Assembly: GCA_902794155.1 (NCBI GenBank)
Contig: CADBGN010000032.1
Span: forward strand, 1 to 42,657
Origin: an uncultured Bacteroidia bacterium
GTDB taxonomy: Bacteria; Bacteroidota; Bacteroidia; Bacteroidales; F082
Direction of reading: 5' to 3'
Length of the DNA: 42,657 nucleotides
Part shown: one piece after another, positions 33,563-41,874 of the stretch
Position numbering within the stretch: position 1 is the stretch's first letter
Layout of the letters: each line of letters begins with the position of its first letter
Made by a program: the position numbers and the translations under genes
The notes under the pieces: model-generated
What the model saw: only the letters and a program-made list of their open reading frames with translations
Told to the model about the DNA's origin: nothing
The model's database searches: none

Positions 33563-34948
33563 ATGACACTTATCAAATCAATATCCGGCATTCGTGGTAC
33601 CATAGGCGGCCAACCGGGCGACAACCTTACGCCAATCGACATGGTGAAATTCACCGCTGCTTTTGTCAAATTCGTTCAACATCATAAAGGGGTGAAACGT
33701 CCCAAGGTCGTCGTCGGCCGCGATGCCCGTCTCTCGGGTTTCCTGGTCAACCAGGTTGTCTGCGGCACACTGCAGGCCATGGGAGCCGATGTGCTTGACA
33801 TCGGGTTGAGCACCACACCTACAACCGAAATTGCCGTCACTGGCCTGAAAGCCGATGCTGGCATCATCCTTACAGCCAGCCACAATCCAGCCCAGTGGAA
33901 CGCCTTGAAGCTCCTCAACGAGAAAGGCGAGTTCATCTCAGCCGCTGAAGGCGCTTGGTTGCTTGATGTGGCTGCCAAGGATGACTTCGACTTTGTCCCA
34001 ATTGAGGAAATTGGCAGTTATCAGTTGGTTGACGGATGGATGGACAAGCATGTCGAAATGGTGTGCCAACTGCCTTTGGTCAACAAGGAGGTGATCGAGA
34101 AGGCCAACTTCAAGGTGGCCGTGGATGCGGTCAACTCGACGGGTGGCATCGCCATCCCAAAGATGTTGCGCGCACTCGGTGTGAAGGAGGTGCTGGAACT
34201 CAATTGTGAGCCTACGGGTAAGTTTGCCCACACTCCCGAACCGTTGGCACAGAACCTCACCGACATCTGTCGCTATGTCAAAGAGCAGGGCTGCGACTTT
34301 GGTGTGGTTGTCGACCCTGATGTGGATCGTCTGGTCTTCGTCAAGGAGGATGGTGAATTGTTTGGCGAGGAATACACCTTGGTCTCAGTGGCAGATTTCA
34401 TTTTGAAGCACACCCCTGGCTCAACGGTGAGCAACCTCTCTTCAACGCGTGCTTTACGTGATGTGACGCAAAAGCATGGACAGCAGTATTTTGCCGCTGC
34501 CGTGGGTGAGGTCAACGTGGTGGAAAAGATGAAGGAAGTGGGTGCCGTCATCGGTGGTGAAGGCAACGGAGGCGTGATCTATCCCGAGTTACACTATGGC
34601 CGCGATGCTCTCGTCGGTACAGCTTTGTTCTTGACGCAACTTGCTGAGAAGAAGGTGAAGTGCTCTGAGCTGAAAAAGGAATATCCAGCCTATTTCATGT
34701 CGAAGAACAAGATCCAGCTGACGCCTACCACCGATGTGGACGGCATTTTGGCCAAGTTCGCCGAGAAGTTCAAGAACGAGCAGGTGACCACTATAGATGG
34801 CGTGAAGATTGACTTTGAAGAGGGTTGGGTGCATCTGCGCAAGTCGAACACAGAGCCTATCATCCGCATCTATAGCGAAGGTAAGACCGAGGCTGAAGCC
34901 GAGCGTTTTGCCAATATGATTTTGGAGGAAGCTAAAAAGATGGTTTAA
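33563..34948 (+). CDS. glmM: Phosphoglucosamine mutase / phosphohexomutase
   Basis: A 461-residue alpha-D-phosphohexomutase. The phosphoserine loop TASHNP has Ser106, the metal loop is DPDVDRL, the sugar-binding loop GGEGNGGVIYP, and the phosphate-binding loop near the end RKSNTEPIIRIY. In Bacteroidota this type is usually annotated GlmM, converting glucosamine 6-phosphate to glucosamine 1-phosphate for UDP-GlcNAc; a phosphomannomutase role cannot be excluded from sequence alone. No clear -7 element was found; the upstream region is taken up by the repeat at 33457. Confidence 0.85.
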   Translation: MTLIKSISGIRGTIGGQPGDNLTPIDMVKFTAAFVKFVQHHKGVKRPKVVVGRDARLSGFLVNQVVCGTLQAMGADVLDIGLSTTPTTEIAVTGLKADAGIILTASHNPAQWNALKLLNEKGEFISAAEGAWLLDVAAKDDFDFVPIEEIGSYQLVDGWMDKHVEMVCQLPLVNKEVIEKANFKVAVDAVNSTGGIAIPKMLRALGVKEVLELNCEPTGKFAHTPEPLAQNLTDICRYVKEQGCDFGVVVDPDVDRLVFVKEDGELFGEEYTLVSVADFILKHTPGSTVSNLSSTRALRDVTQKHGQQYFAAAVGEVNVVEKMKEVGAVIGGEGNGGVIYPELHYGRDALVGTALFLTQLAEKKVKCSELKKEYPAYFMSKNKIQLTPTTDVDGILAKFAEKFKNEQVTTIDGVKIDFEEGWVHLRKSNTEPIIRIYSEGKTEAEAERFANMILEEAKKMV

Positions 34949-34994
34949 TCAGACGCGATACCCTGTTGTATTAGAAAACGATACTTTCTATGAC

Positions 34995-35081
34995 CGTCAT
35001 GGCGGAGGGACATCCGCCATCTCCTAAACGAGATGGAAACCACTTTTATTCAGGAGATTGCGGATCAAGTCCGCAATGACG
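34995..35081. repeat. Composite pair of REP-like palindromes
   Basis: First palindrome TGGCGGA...TCCGCCA (near 34999-35020), second TTGCGGAT...AGTCCGCAA (near 35058-35077). The whole is bounded by CGTCAT and ATGACG, inverted. Spurious translations of such sequences (HCGLDPQSP) are commonly seen in Bacteroidota annotations. Confidence 0.7.
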
Positions 35082-35120
35082 TTTTGGACTAGGGTTCGTG
35101 TTTTGTAATAACAAAGTAAT

Positions 35121-36149
35121 ATGAAACGAGGATTTGGAAGCGACAACCATTCGGGCATCTGTCCCGAGGTGATGGAAGCCATTGCCCGTGTGAATAAAGA
35201 TCACGCTGTGGCATACGGCGATGATGAATATTGTGCTGCCACGGAGGCAAAGTTCCGTGAGCAGTTTGGCGAGCAGGCGAGGGTGTTCTTCGCCTTCAAC
35301 GGCACGGGATGTAACACCTTGTGCATCGATGCCATGACCAACTCCCATGAGGCTGTGGTCTGTGCCGAGACTGCCCATATTAATGTGGACGAATGCGGCG
35401 CGCCGCAGCGTATCGTGGGTTGCCGCCTGCTGACCGTTGACACCCCCGACGGCAAGTTGACCCCTGCTTTGATCAAGACCCGCCTGCACGGCTTCGGTTT
35501 TGAACACCACTCACAGCCCAAAGTCATCAGCATCACGCAGCCGACGGAGCTCGGCACTTTATATACTTTGGATGAGATTAAGGCCATCGTGGGTCTGGCG
35601 CGAGAATACAACATGTATGTCCACGTGGACGGTGCCCGTTTGGGCAATGCTGCCGTGGCGTTGGGCTGCACCTTCAAGGAGATGACCACCGACCTTGGCG
35701 TGGATGCCGTCTCGTTTGGCGGCACCAAGAACGGCCTGATGATGGGAGAGGCTGTGGTGCTGCTCAACCCCGACGTCTGCCCCGACTTCAAGTACCGTCG
35801 CAAGCAGGCCATGCAGCTCTGCTCGAAGATGCGTTTCATCGCGGCGCAGTTCGATGCCTATTTCGAGAACGACCTTTGGAAGCGTAACGCCGAACACAGC
35901 AACAAGATGGCGCAGTTGCTCTACCAAGCCGTGAAGGACATTCCGGGCGTGAAGGTCGTCTATCCCGTTCAGGCGAACGGTGTGTTTGCCCAGCTGCCCC
36001 GTAAGGTTTGGAAAGAACTGCAAAACCACTATTTCTTCTACGACTGGGACGAAGACTCCGACGTGGTTCGCTGGATGTGCGCGTTTGATACGACGGAAGA
36101 GGATATTGATCAGTTTGTAGGGTTGTTGAAGGAATTGTTGCTACATTAA
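35121..36149 (+). CDS. ltaE: Low-specificity L-threonine aldolase
   Basis: A 342-residue PLP enzyme of fold type I that cleaves threonine or allo-threonine to glycine and acetaldehyde. Motifs: N-terminal FGSDNHSG, PLP-stacking region FNGTGCN, VHVDGARLGNA, and the PLP lysine K203 in GGTKNGLMMG. Length and order are normal. Its TAA (36147-36149) overlaps the stop of the convergent transposase gene in TTAA. A glycine cleavage gene further on may use the glycine product, though not in the same operon. Confidence 0.9.
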   Translation: MKRGFGSDNHSGICPEVMEAIARVNKDHAVAYGDDEYCAATEAKFREQFGEQARVFFAFNGTGCNTLCIDAMTNSHEAVVCAETAHINVDECGAPQRIVGCRLLTVDTPDGKLTPALIKTRLHGFGFEHHSQPKVISITQPTELGTLYTLDEIKAIVGLAREYNMYVHVDGARLGNAAVALGCTFKEMTTDLGVDAVSFGGTKNGLMMGEAVVLLNPDVCPDFKYRRKQAMQLCSKMRFIAAQFDAYFENDLWKRNAEHSNKMAQLLYQAVKDIPGVKVVYPVQANGVFAQLPRKVWKELQNHYFFYDWDEDSDVVRWMCAFDTTEEDIDQFVGLLKELLLH

Positions 36150-36796
36150 TTGTGGGGAAAAAATTTGTCCGTTTGCCATCGAGTGGGATTGTTGATGATA
36201 TAATCTGATATGTGCCATAATGATTGGTCATTACGGATAATGTGTTCGTAATAATTACGTTGCCATAATTTGCGGTCGAATGGTGCCCATCCCATTTGTT
36301 TTACACCACGAATATATTCGTTGGTAGACATGGTTTTGAACCATCCCACCACGGTCGATAATGGTGATTTCGAAACGTTTTCAACCAAATCCGAATCGTT
36401 TACGATGTTGTTTCCATCGGGTTGGATTTGTAGGGGCGCACCCGTGTGTGCGCCCGTTTGGGATGTGTCATGGTTTTGTTTAGGAGGGCGAACACATGGG
36501 TTCGCCCCTACATCTGGACACAATCCTACGTTTTCCCAAATACAATGGAAATGGTTGGGCATGACAATCATTTCGTGACAGACGATCTCGGGATATTTAT
36601 CTTGGGTTTTGTGATACCATTGTTCTACCATACGCCCTGCGTCATTCAAAACCATTTCGCCGTTTTTAATTTCTCCAAATAGACATTCTCGGTTTTGGGT
36701 GCAAATGGTAACGAAATACAATCCCGCCGAAGCATAATTATAACCTTGTAGGCGAATGGAATGGCGGTGATGGATGTTGGGGTCGTAAGGAGACAT
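36146..36796 (-). CDS. REP-associated tyrosine transposase (RAYT, Y1/HUH)
   Basis: A 216-residue protein of the Y1 (IS200-like) transposase superfamily. The start region has HHRHSIRLQGYNYASAGLYF, the HUH metal motif is MPNHFHCIW, and the catalytic Tyr is in QRNYYEHIIRN (C-terminal third). Such single-copy RAYTs act on REP palindromes rather than forming a full insertion sequence. ATG 36796 is chosen; the in-frame ATG at 36835 overlaps the upstream gene. A pair of inverted REP-like palindromes (36430-36511) sits inside the reading frame and is translated to a Pro/Gly/Asn-rich insert. The gene exactly fills the gap between the stops of the enzyme gene on each side. Complete and probably functional. 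Confidence 0.85.
   Translation of the reverse strand: MSPYDPNIHHRHSIRLQGYNYASAGLYFVTICTQNRECLFGEIKNGEMVLNDAGRMVEQWYHKTQDKYPEIVCHEMIVMPNHFHCIWENVGLCPDVGANPCVRPPKQNHDTSQTGAHTGAPLQIQPDGNNIVNDSDLVENVSKSPLSTVVGWFKTMSTNEYIRGVKQMGWAPFDRKLWQRNYYEHIIRNDQSLWHISDYIINNPTRWQTDKFFPHN
36430..36511. repeat. Inverted REP pair inside the RAYT reading frame
   Basis: First element 36430-36455 has 8-base arms GGGCGCAC/GTGCGCCC with GTAG outside. The second, 36486-36511, has GGGCGAAC/GTTCGCCC with CTAC outside. They face each other head to head. The frame stays open through both. Confidence 0.75.
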
Positions 36797-36803
36797 GGGA
36801 GCT

Positions 36804-38075
36804 TTATTCCACCATAATCTTAAGGATCTCCACATCGGTCTCCTTCATGCCGAGACGGCCTAAACAGCCGATGTGGTCGATGGTCTCTTCCACATCCTTG
36901 CCGATGATGCCGTCGCCGCCGAGGAGGTTGCAGCCTTGTTTACTCATCTCATAGCCGAGAATGCCCGCCTCTACGGAGAGAGCGATCTTGCCGGCACACG
37001 AGGGCTTGGCGCCGTCGCAGACGATGCCTGCTGCCATGCCCAAAGCATTCTCCAAGGTGTGTTCGATGATGCTGAGCGGTTCACCCATGAGGTAAGCGAT
37101 TCCACAACCTGAAGCGCAGCCTGCGCTGACGGCACCGCAATAAGCTGAGAGTCTGCCGATGCCGGTCTTCTGGTGGATGGCCACGAGGTTCGACAAGGCT
37201 ACGGCGCGAATCGTACGTTCCTCGTCAATGTTGTATTCCTCGGCGTATGCGAGGATGGGTAGACTGACCGTCATGCCTTGATTGCCGCTGCCCGAGTTGA
37301 TGATGACGGGCATTTCGCAGCCACTCATACGGGCGTCGCTGCCTGCCGCAGCCCAAGCCCGGGCTTTGATCCTCACGTCTGTTCCGAAACTCAATATGGT
37401 GCTGCCGATGTTGGCGCCCCAGCTGTTCTTCAGTCCTTCCTGCGAGATGGCCTTGTTACATTCAATCTGCGGCTTGATGATGGGCTTGAGGTATTCAATG
37501 TTGACGGTGTTGGCGAAGTCGTAAATGTCTTTCATGCTGAGGCAACTGCGGTCGGTGAGCTTGGTGGCACCGTTCTCGGCATAGCCTGAGTCGAATAGCA
37601 CCTGGTCGTCTTTCTCCATCCTTACGATGTTGGTGTGGAACCCGGCGATGCGCACACTGGCGGAGTGCTCTTCATTATATAAGGTGACCGTTACATCGAG
37701 TTGTGCGATGACATTCAGTGGAACGATGGTCATCAAGGTGTTGTCCAAAAACTCAGCAATTTCCTTTTTCTGCTCGGGTGTCACCTCTGCGATGACCTCA
37801 AGGGCTTTTTTAGGGTTGCCAGCCACGATGCCAGCCGCCACGGATGCTTTCAAGCCTTTCATGCCCTTGGTGTTGGGCACGATGACACTCTTCACGTTCT
37901 TGATGATATTGCCGCTGGCTTTGATCTCCACGCGTTTCGGCATGGTGCCAAGGATTTCGTGGGCTTTTGCGGCGGCGTAGGCCAAGCAAATCGGCTCGGT
38001 GCAGCCCATGGCGGGCACGAGCTCCTCTTTGAGGATATTCAAATATGATGTGTACAAACAGTCGCTTTTATCCAT
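36804..38075 (-). CDS. cyuA: L-cysteine desulfidase / serine dehydratase alpha-type [4Fe-4S] enzyme
   Basis: A 423-residue enzyme of the UPF0597/CyuA family, which degrades cysteine to pyruvate, ammonia and sulfide using an iron-sulfur cluster. Candidate cluster cysteines: C25 in AMGCTEPICLAY and the group in YCGAVSAGCASGCGIAY. Other conserved parts are SGNIIKNVKSV and the GSGNQGMT nucleotide/active-site turn. ATG 38075 is chosen over the in-frame ATG at 38120 because of the promoter position and the family start. The RAYT begins 8 bases after its stop, so the transposase may be co-transcribed. Confidence 0.85.
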   Translation of the reverse strand: MDKSDCLYTSYLNILKEELVPAMGCTEPICLAYAAAKAHEILGTMPKRVEIKASGNIIKNVKSVIVPNTKGMKGLKASVAAGIVAGNPKKALEVIAEVTPEQKKEIAEFLDNTLMTIVPLNVIAQLDVTVTLYNEEHSASVRIAGFHTNIVRMEKDDQVLFDSGYAENGATKLTDRSCLSMKDIYDFANTVNIEYLKPIIKPQIECNKAISQEGLKNSWGANIGSTILSFGTDVRIKARAWAAAGSDARMSGCEMPVIINSGSGNQGMTVSLPILAYAEEYNIDEERTIRAVALSNLVAIHQKTGIGRLSAYCGAVSAGCASGCGIAYLMGEPLSIIEHTLENALGMAAGIVCDGAKPSCAGKIALSVEAGILGYEMSKQGCNLLGGDGIIGKDVEETIDHIGCLGRLGMKETDVEILKIMVE

Positions 38076-38092
38076 CAGTTTAGATTTTTCTG

Positions 38093-38100
38093 CAAAAATA
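38093..38100 (-). promoter_or_regulatory. -7 element of the cysteine desulfidase gene
   Basis: TATTTTTG on the minus strand, 18 bases before ATG 38075. Confidence 0.55.
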
Positions 38101-38142
38101 GAAAAAAAAGTCCATTTCATTTGTTTGGATTAAAATAATCCC

Positions 38143-38150
38143 TAACTTTG
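38143..38150 (+). promoter_or_regulatory. -7 element of the GAPDH gene
   Basis: TAACTTTG, 48 bases before ATG 38199, back to back with the promoter at 38093. Confidence 0.55.
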
Positions 38151-38198
38151 CCAAAAATCTCAACAACTAACCCAATGTAGAATAAAATTGTTTCAATC

Positions 38199-39650
38199 AT
38201 GAACGACAGTTTTGAATCCTCTTTGAAGGCTTGGAATGAAAACGAAAAAGCCGCAAATGAACTCATTAACATCGTCGGTAGACTGTGGTACGACAAGTCA
38301 GTCGAGCTCATCATGTTGCGCTCTCTGTTGGTCAACCGTGGTTCGGGTAAGATCTTGAACAAGCACCTTCGTGCCGAGAACGTGTTGCACAAGCCCGTTC
38401 GCGTGCAGGACTCGCTGCTCATTGCCAAGGCCCTCCTTGCCGAGAATCTGGCTCCTGCCCGTATCGATCTCGGTCGTCTCAACTCCGAGTGGACGGATGA
38501 GAAAGAGAAGTATAATAACAATGTGACTGCCTTTGTCCGCGACAAGCTCAATTACATCATCGATGCCAACCCGCGTAGCAACAAGGTGCAAGACGTCATC
38601 CTTTACGGTTTCGGTCGTATCGGCCGTATCCTTTGCCGCGAGATGACGGAGATGGCCGGCAGAGGCGATGCCCTCCGCGTCCGCGCCATCGTTACCCGCA
38701 AGAACTCGCCTGAGGACATCCTGAAGCGTATCAACCTGTTCCGTACCGACTCGGTGCACCGTTACTTCCACGGCGTCTGCACACCCATCCCGGGTGAAAA
38801 CGCCATGATGGTTAACGGCCAGAAGATCCTCTTCCTTGAAAGCAAGAACCCCGAAGACCTCGACTACACAGAATATGGCATCAACGATGCATTGCTGATC
38901 GACAACACGGGTGCTTTCCGTGATCGTGAGTCTTTGGCCCGTCACTTGCAGGCCAAGGGTGTGTCCAAGGTATTGCTCACCGCTCCTGGCAAGGGCGACA
39001 TCCCGAACGTGGTGTATGGTGTCAACCAAGACACGCTCGACCTTGAGAATGAGACCATCTTCTCAGCTGCAAGCTGCACCACCAACGCCATTGTACCCGG
39101 CCTTGAGGTCATGTTGAAGAACTTTGGCATTGTGAAGGGTCACATCGAGACCATCCACAGCTACACCAACGACCAGAACCTGCTGGACAACTACCACAAG
39201 AAAGAGCGTCGTGGCCGTTCGGCACCGTTGAACATGGTGATCACCGAGACGGGTGCTGGCAAGGCTGCTGCCAAGGCTATTCCTGAACTGAAGGGCAAAC
39301 TGACGAGCAACGCTGTGCGTGTACCTACGCCTGATGTCTCCTTGGCTGTGCTTGCTCTCGACCTCGAGCGTGAGACCACCGTTGAGGAAGTCAACGAAGC
39401 CTTCCGCAAGGCCTGTTTGGAGGGTAACCTCATCGAGCAGATTCGTTTCAGCAACAATACCGAGTTCGTCTCGAGCGACGGTATCGGCGATAGCTGCGCA
39501 TGCATTTTTGATGCTCCGGCCACTAAGGTCAGCGAAGACGGCAAGACCGTGGTATTGTATTTGTGGTACGACAACGAGTTCGGCTACAGCAACCAGGTGG
39601 TCCGCCTCGCCCGCCACATCGGCCAGGTGAAGAGTTACAGATACTACTGA
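38199..39650 (+). CDS. gap: Glyceraldehyde-3-phosphate dehydrogenase with N-terminal extension
   Basis: A 483-residue protein, longer than usual GAPDH (about 335). A Rossmann domain begins YGFGRIGR at residue 136, leaving about 130 extra residues in front (helical, ending LNYIIDANPRSNKV). The catalytic Cys293 is in SAASCTTNAI, with the usual DNTGAFRDR and NTEFVSSDG later. It oxidises glyceraldehyde 3-phosphate to 1,3-bisphosphoglycerate with NAD(P). The extension is seen in a class of bacterial GAPDH; its role is not clear. The codon use is strongly biased to C-ending codons, consistent with high expression. It is followed by a strong terminator. Confidence 0.93.
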   Translation: MNDSFESSLKAWNENEKAANELINIVGRLWYDKSVELIMLRSLLVNRGSGKILNKHLRAENVLHKPVRVQDSLLIAKALLAENLAPARIDLGRLNSEWTDEKEKYNNNVTAFVRDKLNYIIDANPRSNKVQDVILYGFGRIGRILCREMTEMAGRGDALRVRAIVTRKNSPEDILKRINLFRTDSVHRYFHGVCTPIPGENAMMVNGQKILFLESKNPEDLDYTEYGINDALLIDNTGAFRDRESLARHLQAKGVSKVLLTAPGKGDIPNVVYGVNQDTLDLENETIFSAASCTTNAIVPGLEVMLKNFGIVKGHIETIHSYTNDQNLLDNYHKKERRGRSAPLNMVITETGAGKAAAKAIPELKGKLTSNAVRVPTPDVSLAVLALDLERETTVEEVNEAFRKACLEGNLIEQIRFSNNTEFVSSDGIGDSCACIFDAPATKVSEDGKTVVLYLWYDNEFGYSNQVVRLARHIGQVKSYRYY

Positions 39651-39687
39651 TTCTGTATTTTCGCTGAAAAAGTGGAACTGTCAAATG

Positions 39688-39716
39688 AAAAAGTGTCCTT
39701 CGGGACACTTTTTTTT
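39688..39716 (+). terminator. Terminator of the GAPDH gene
   Basis: AAAAAGTGTCC, loop TTCG, GGACACTTTTTTTT. The T run goes straight into the yidC -7 element. Confidence 0.85.
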
Positions 39717-39717
39717 G

Positions 39718-39725
39718 TATCTTTG
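39718..39725 (+). promoter_or_regulatory. -7 element of yidC
   Basis: TATCTTTG, 28 bases before ATG 39754 and only one base after the preceding terminator. It rules out the in-frame ATG at 39685, which lies in the terminator. Confidence 0.65.
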
Positions 39726-39753
39726 CCGCTCGTTTTGCAAAAACTATCTGATA

Positions 39754-41688
39754 ATGAAGAATAAATCCACCCTTTTTGGTTTTCTCCTCATCGCTGCCAT
39801 CCTCTTTGGCTGGATGTATTTCATGTCACCATCGAAGGAGGAACTAGCTAAGCAACAGCGTGTTCAGGACTCCATCCGCCGTGCCCGCATGGAGCAGATG
39901 GCCTTGGATTCGCTCCGTCAAGCGGAACAACGCGAAACTGATGCTTTGGCCCAAATCGCCGATTCAGCTGCCATGGCGGAAATGGACTCGGCTGCTCTCG
40001 CTCAGCAACAAGCCAATGCCTTAACAGAGAAATTCGGTGTCTTCGCTGCTTCGGCAGAAGGTTCGGAACAGACCTGGACCGTCGAAAACAAGCTGCAAAA
40101 GTTGACCTTCAGCAGCAAGGGCGGTTTCCTCAAACAGGTGGAATTGAAGGAGTACAAAACTTACGACTCTTTGCCTCTGATATCGTTCGATACGGCCACG
40201 TCGAAGTTCGACCTTTCATTCTTTGCCCAAAACCGCGTCATCAACACCTCGCAGTTCTATTTTAAACCTTACTTGAACAACAAGCCTTACACGGGTGGCG
40301 ACATCACTGTGGCAGAAGGTGACAGCGTCACCTTTGCCATGCGCCTGCTTACACAAGACCCTGCGAAGTATGTCGAATATGTCTACACCATCCGTGACGA
40401 CAACTACATGCTCGACTTCGACATCCGCACTGTAGGCCTGAAAGATGTTATCGCCAACAATGCCGATTACCTGAGTTTGGATTGGAATGTCGACCTGATG
40501 AAACAGGAAAAGAGCAACGACCGTTTTGCTGACGAGTCGGTGTACTATCGCTCTCTCTCCGACAAGAAGGTAGAGCACCTCGATGTGATGAAGGATGACG
40601 ATGAGACCATCAATAACAAGTTGAAGTGGATCTCTTTCAAGCAGCGTTTCTTCTGTAATGCCATCGTGACCAAGGATGAGTTCCTCAACGCCAAGATGAC
40701 TGTGAGAACGCGCAAGTCTGAGAATCCTCGCTACCTCAAGTCGATGGCGACCAATATCTCGGTGCCTTACAATGTCACTGCTGAGACCAACACCATCCCG
40801 ATGCAGCTCTATTTTGGTCCCAACCATTTCAAGACCTTGCGTAGCTATGGCATCGGTTTGCAAGACCAAATCAACTTGGGTAGCTTCTTCCTCATCCGTT
40901 GGATCAACTATGGCGTCATCGCGGTGTTCAACTGGCTGAGCAGCTACGGCTGGAACTACGGTATCGTCATTTTGATTTTGACCATCCTCATCAAGACTTT
41001 GCTGTTCCCATTGGCGTTCAAGTCTTACAAGTCGTCGGCTATCACCCGCGTGTTGAAGCCCGAGATGGAGGCCATCAACGAGAAATACCCCAAGCAGGAG
41101 GATGCCATGAAGAAGCAACAGGCCGTGCTGAACCTTCAACGTCAGGCTGGCGTGAGCCCCGCCTCGGGATGCTTGCCCGCCTTGCTGCAGTTCCCCATCC
41201 TTATCGCTATCTTCCGTTTCTTCCCGGCCAGTATCGAGTTGCGCCAACAGCCCTTCCTGTGGGCCGACGACCTCTCGACCTACGACAGCATCGTGGAATT
41301 CCCCAAGTTCCTTGGCATGGACCATCTCAGCCTGTTCACCATCCTGATGACCATCACCACGCTCATCTACACCTACGTGAACAACAAGCAGATGGACTAT
41401 TCGAGCAACCCGCAAATGAAACCCATGAAATGGATGATGTACCTGATGCCCATCATGTTCTTCGCCATCTTCAACAACTATTCGGCTGGTTTGAGCTACT
41501 ACTACATGCTGGTCAATATCATCACCTTCATCCAGATGTTCGTCTTCCGTAAGATGATCAACGAGGACAAGGTACGCGCCACCATCGAGAAGAACAAGAA
41601 GAAGCCTCAGAAGAAATCCAATTTCATGAAGCGTCTCGAAGAGGCCCAGAAACAACAGGCCAAACTGCAACAGCAGCAGAGACGTTGA
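39754..41688 (+). CDS. yidC: Membrane protein insertase YidC
   Basis: A 644-residue insertase. TM1 (LFGFLLIAAILFGWMYF) is followed by an acidic helical stretch and a large periplasmic beta-domain (about residues 75-370). The conserved core is five membrane segments with GVIAVFNWLSSYGWNYGIVILILT, the conserved basic stretch after it (LKPEMEAINEKYPKQEDAMKKQ), and QFPILIAIFRFFPASIEL. The C-terminal tail is strongly basic and glutamine-rich (KKPQKKSNFMKRLEEAQKQQ), as in other ribosome-binding YidC. It integrates membrane proteins alone or with SecYEG. Placing of GAPDH upstream is separate, as each has its own promoter and terminator. Confidence 0.95.
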   Translation: MKNKSTLFGFLLIAAILFGWMYFMSPSKEELAKQQRVQDSIRRARMEQMALDSLRQAEQRETDALAQIADSAAMAEMDSAALAQQQANALTEKFGVFAASAEGSEQTWTVENKLQKLTFSSKGGFLKQVELKEYKTYDSLPLISFDTATSKFDLSFFAQNRVINTSQFYFKPYLNNKPYTGGDITVAEGDSVTFAMRLLTQDPAKYVEYVYTIRDDNYMLDFDIRTVGLKDVIANNADYLSLDWNVDLMKQEKSNDRFADESVYYRSLSDKKVEHLDVMKDDDETINNKLKWISFKQRFFCNAIVTKDEFLNAKMTVRTRKSENPRYLKSMATNISVPYNVTAETNTIPMQLYFGPNHFKTLRSYGIGLQDQINLGSFFLIRWINYGVIAVFNWLSSYGWNYGIVILILTILIKTLLFPLAFKSYKSSAITRVLKPEMEAINEKYPKQEDAMKKQQAVLNLQRQAGVSPASGCLPALLQFPILIAIFRFFPASIELRQQPFLWADDLSTYDSIVEFPKFLGMDHLSLFTILMTITTLIYTYVNNKQMDYSSNPQMKPMKWMMYLMPIMFFAIFNNYSAGLSYYYMLVNIITFIQMFVFRKMINEDKVRATIEKNKKKPQKKSNFMKRLEEAQKQQAKLQQQQRR

Positions 41689-41760
41689 TCTGTAGTGAAT
41701 CTATCTCACGCTGAACTCGCAGAAATCGCAGATTCAACGAAGTTAATGCGCTGACATATA

Positions 41761-41798
41761 AACGAAAAAACGCAACCGATTGGGTTGCGTTTTTTCGT
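41761..41798. terminator. Bidirectional terminator between yidC and gcvP
   Basis: AACGAAAAAACGCAACC pairs with GGTTGCGTTTTTTCGTT, A-rich on one side and T-rich on the other, so it can stop both convergent transcripts. Confidence 0.85.
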
Positions 41799-41806
41799 TT
41801 AGGTTG

Positions 41807-41834
41807 GTAGAGACGGTGCATGCACCGTCTCTAC
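41807..41834. repeat. Perfect 28-base REP-like palindrome
   Basis: 14-base arms GTAGAGACGGTGCA / TGCACCGTCTCTAC with no loop. Member of the family at 24432 and 33457. Confidence 0.75.
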
Positions 41835-41874
41835 AATTGATTACGTCAAATCTGCGAGTTCTGTGTGAAACAAA

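Larger units (their letters stand above)
41706..41868. repeat. 18-base inverted repeats enclosing terminator and REP palindrome
   Basis: 41706-41723 and 41851-41868 are inverted copies with 2 mismatches (core GAACTCGCAGA/TCTGCGAGTTC). They bracket the terminator at 41761 and the palindrome at 41807, giving a 163-base unit that could be a small non-coding mobile element. Confidence 0.5.

Noticed and set aside
35046-35510. 154-codon minus-strand frame ending HCGLDPQSPE
   Set aside because: Its end comes from the repeat at 34995-35081; this peptide is a well-known artefact of REP translation, and the rest is antisense to ltaE.
40216-41670. 484-codon minus-strand frame
   Set aside because: Antisense to yidC; long only because of biased codon use in yidC.
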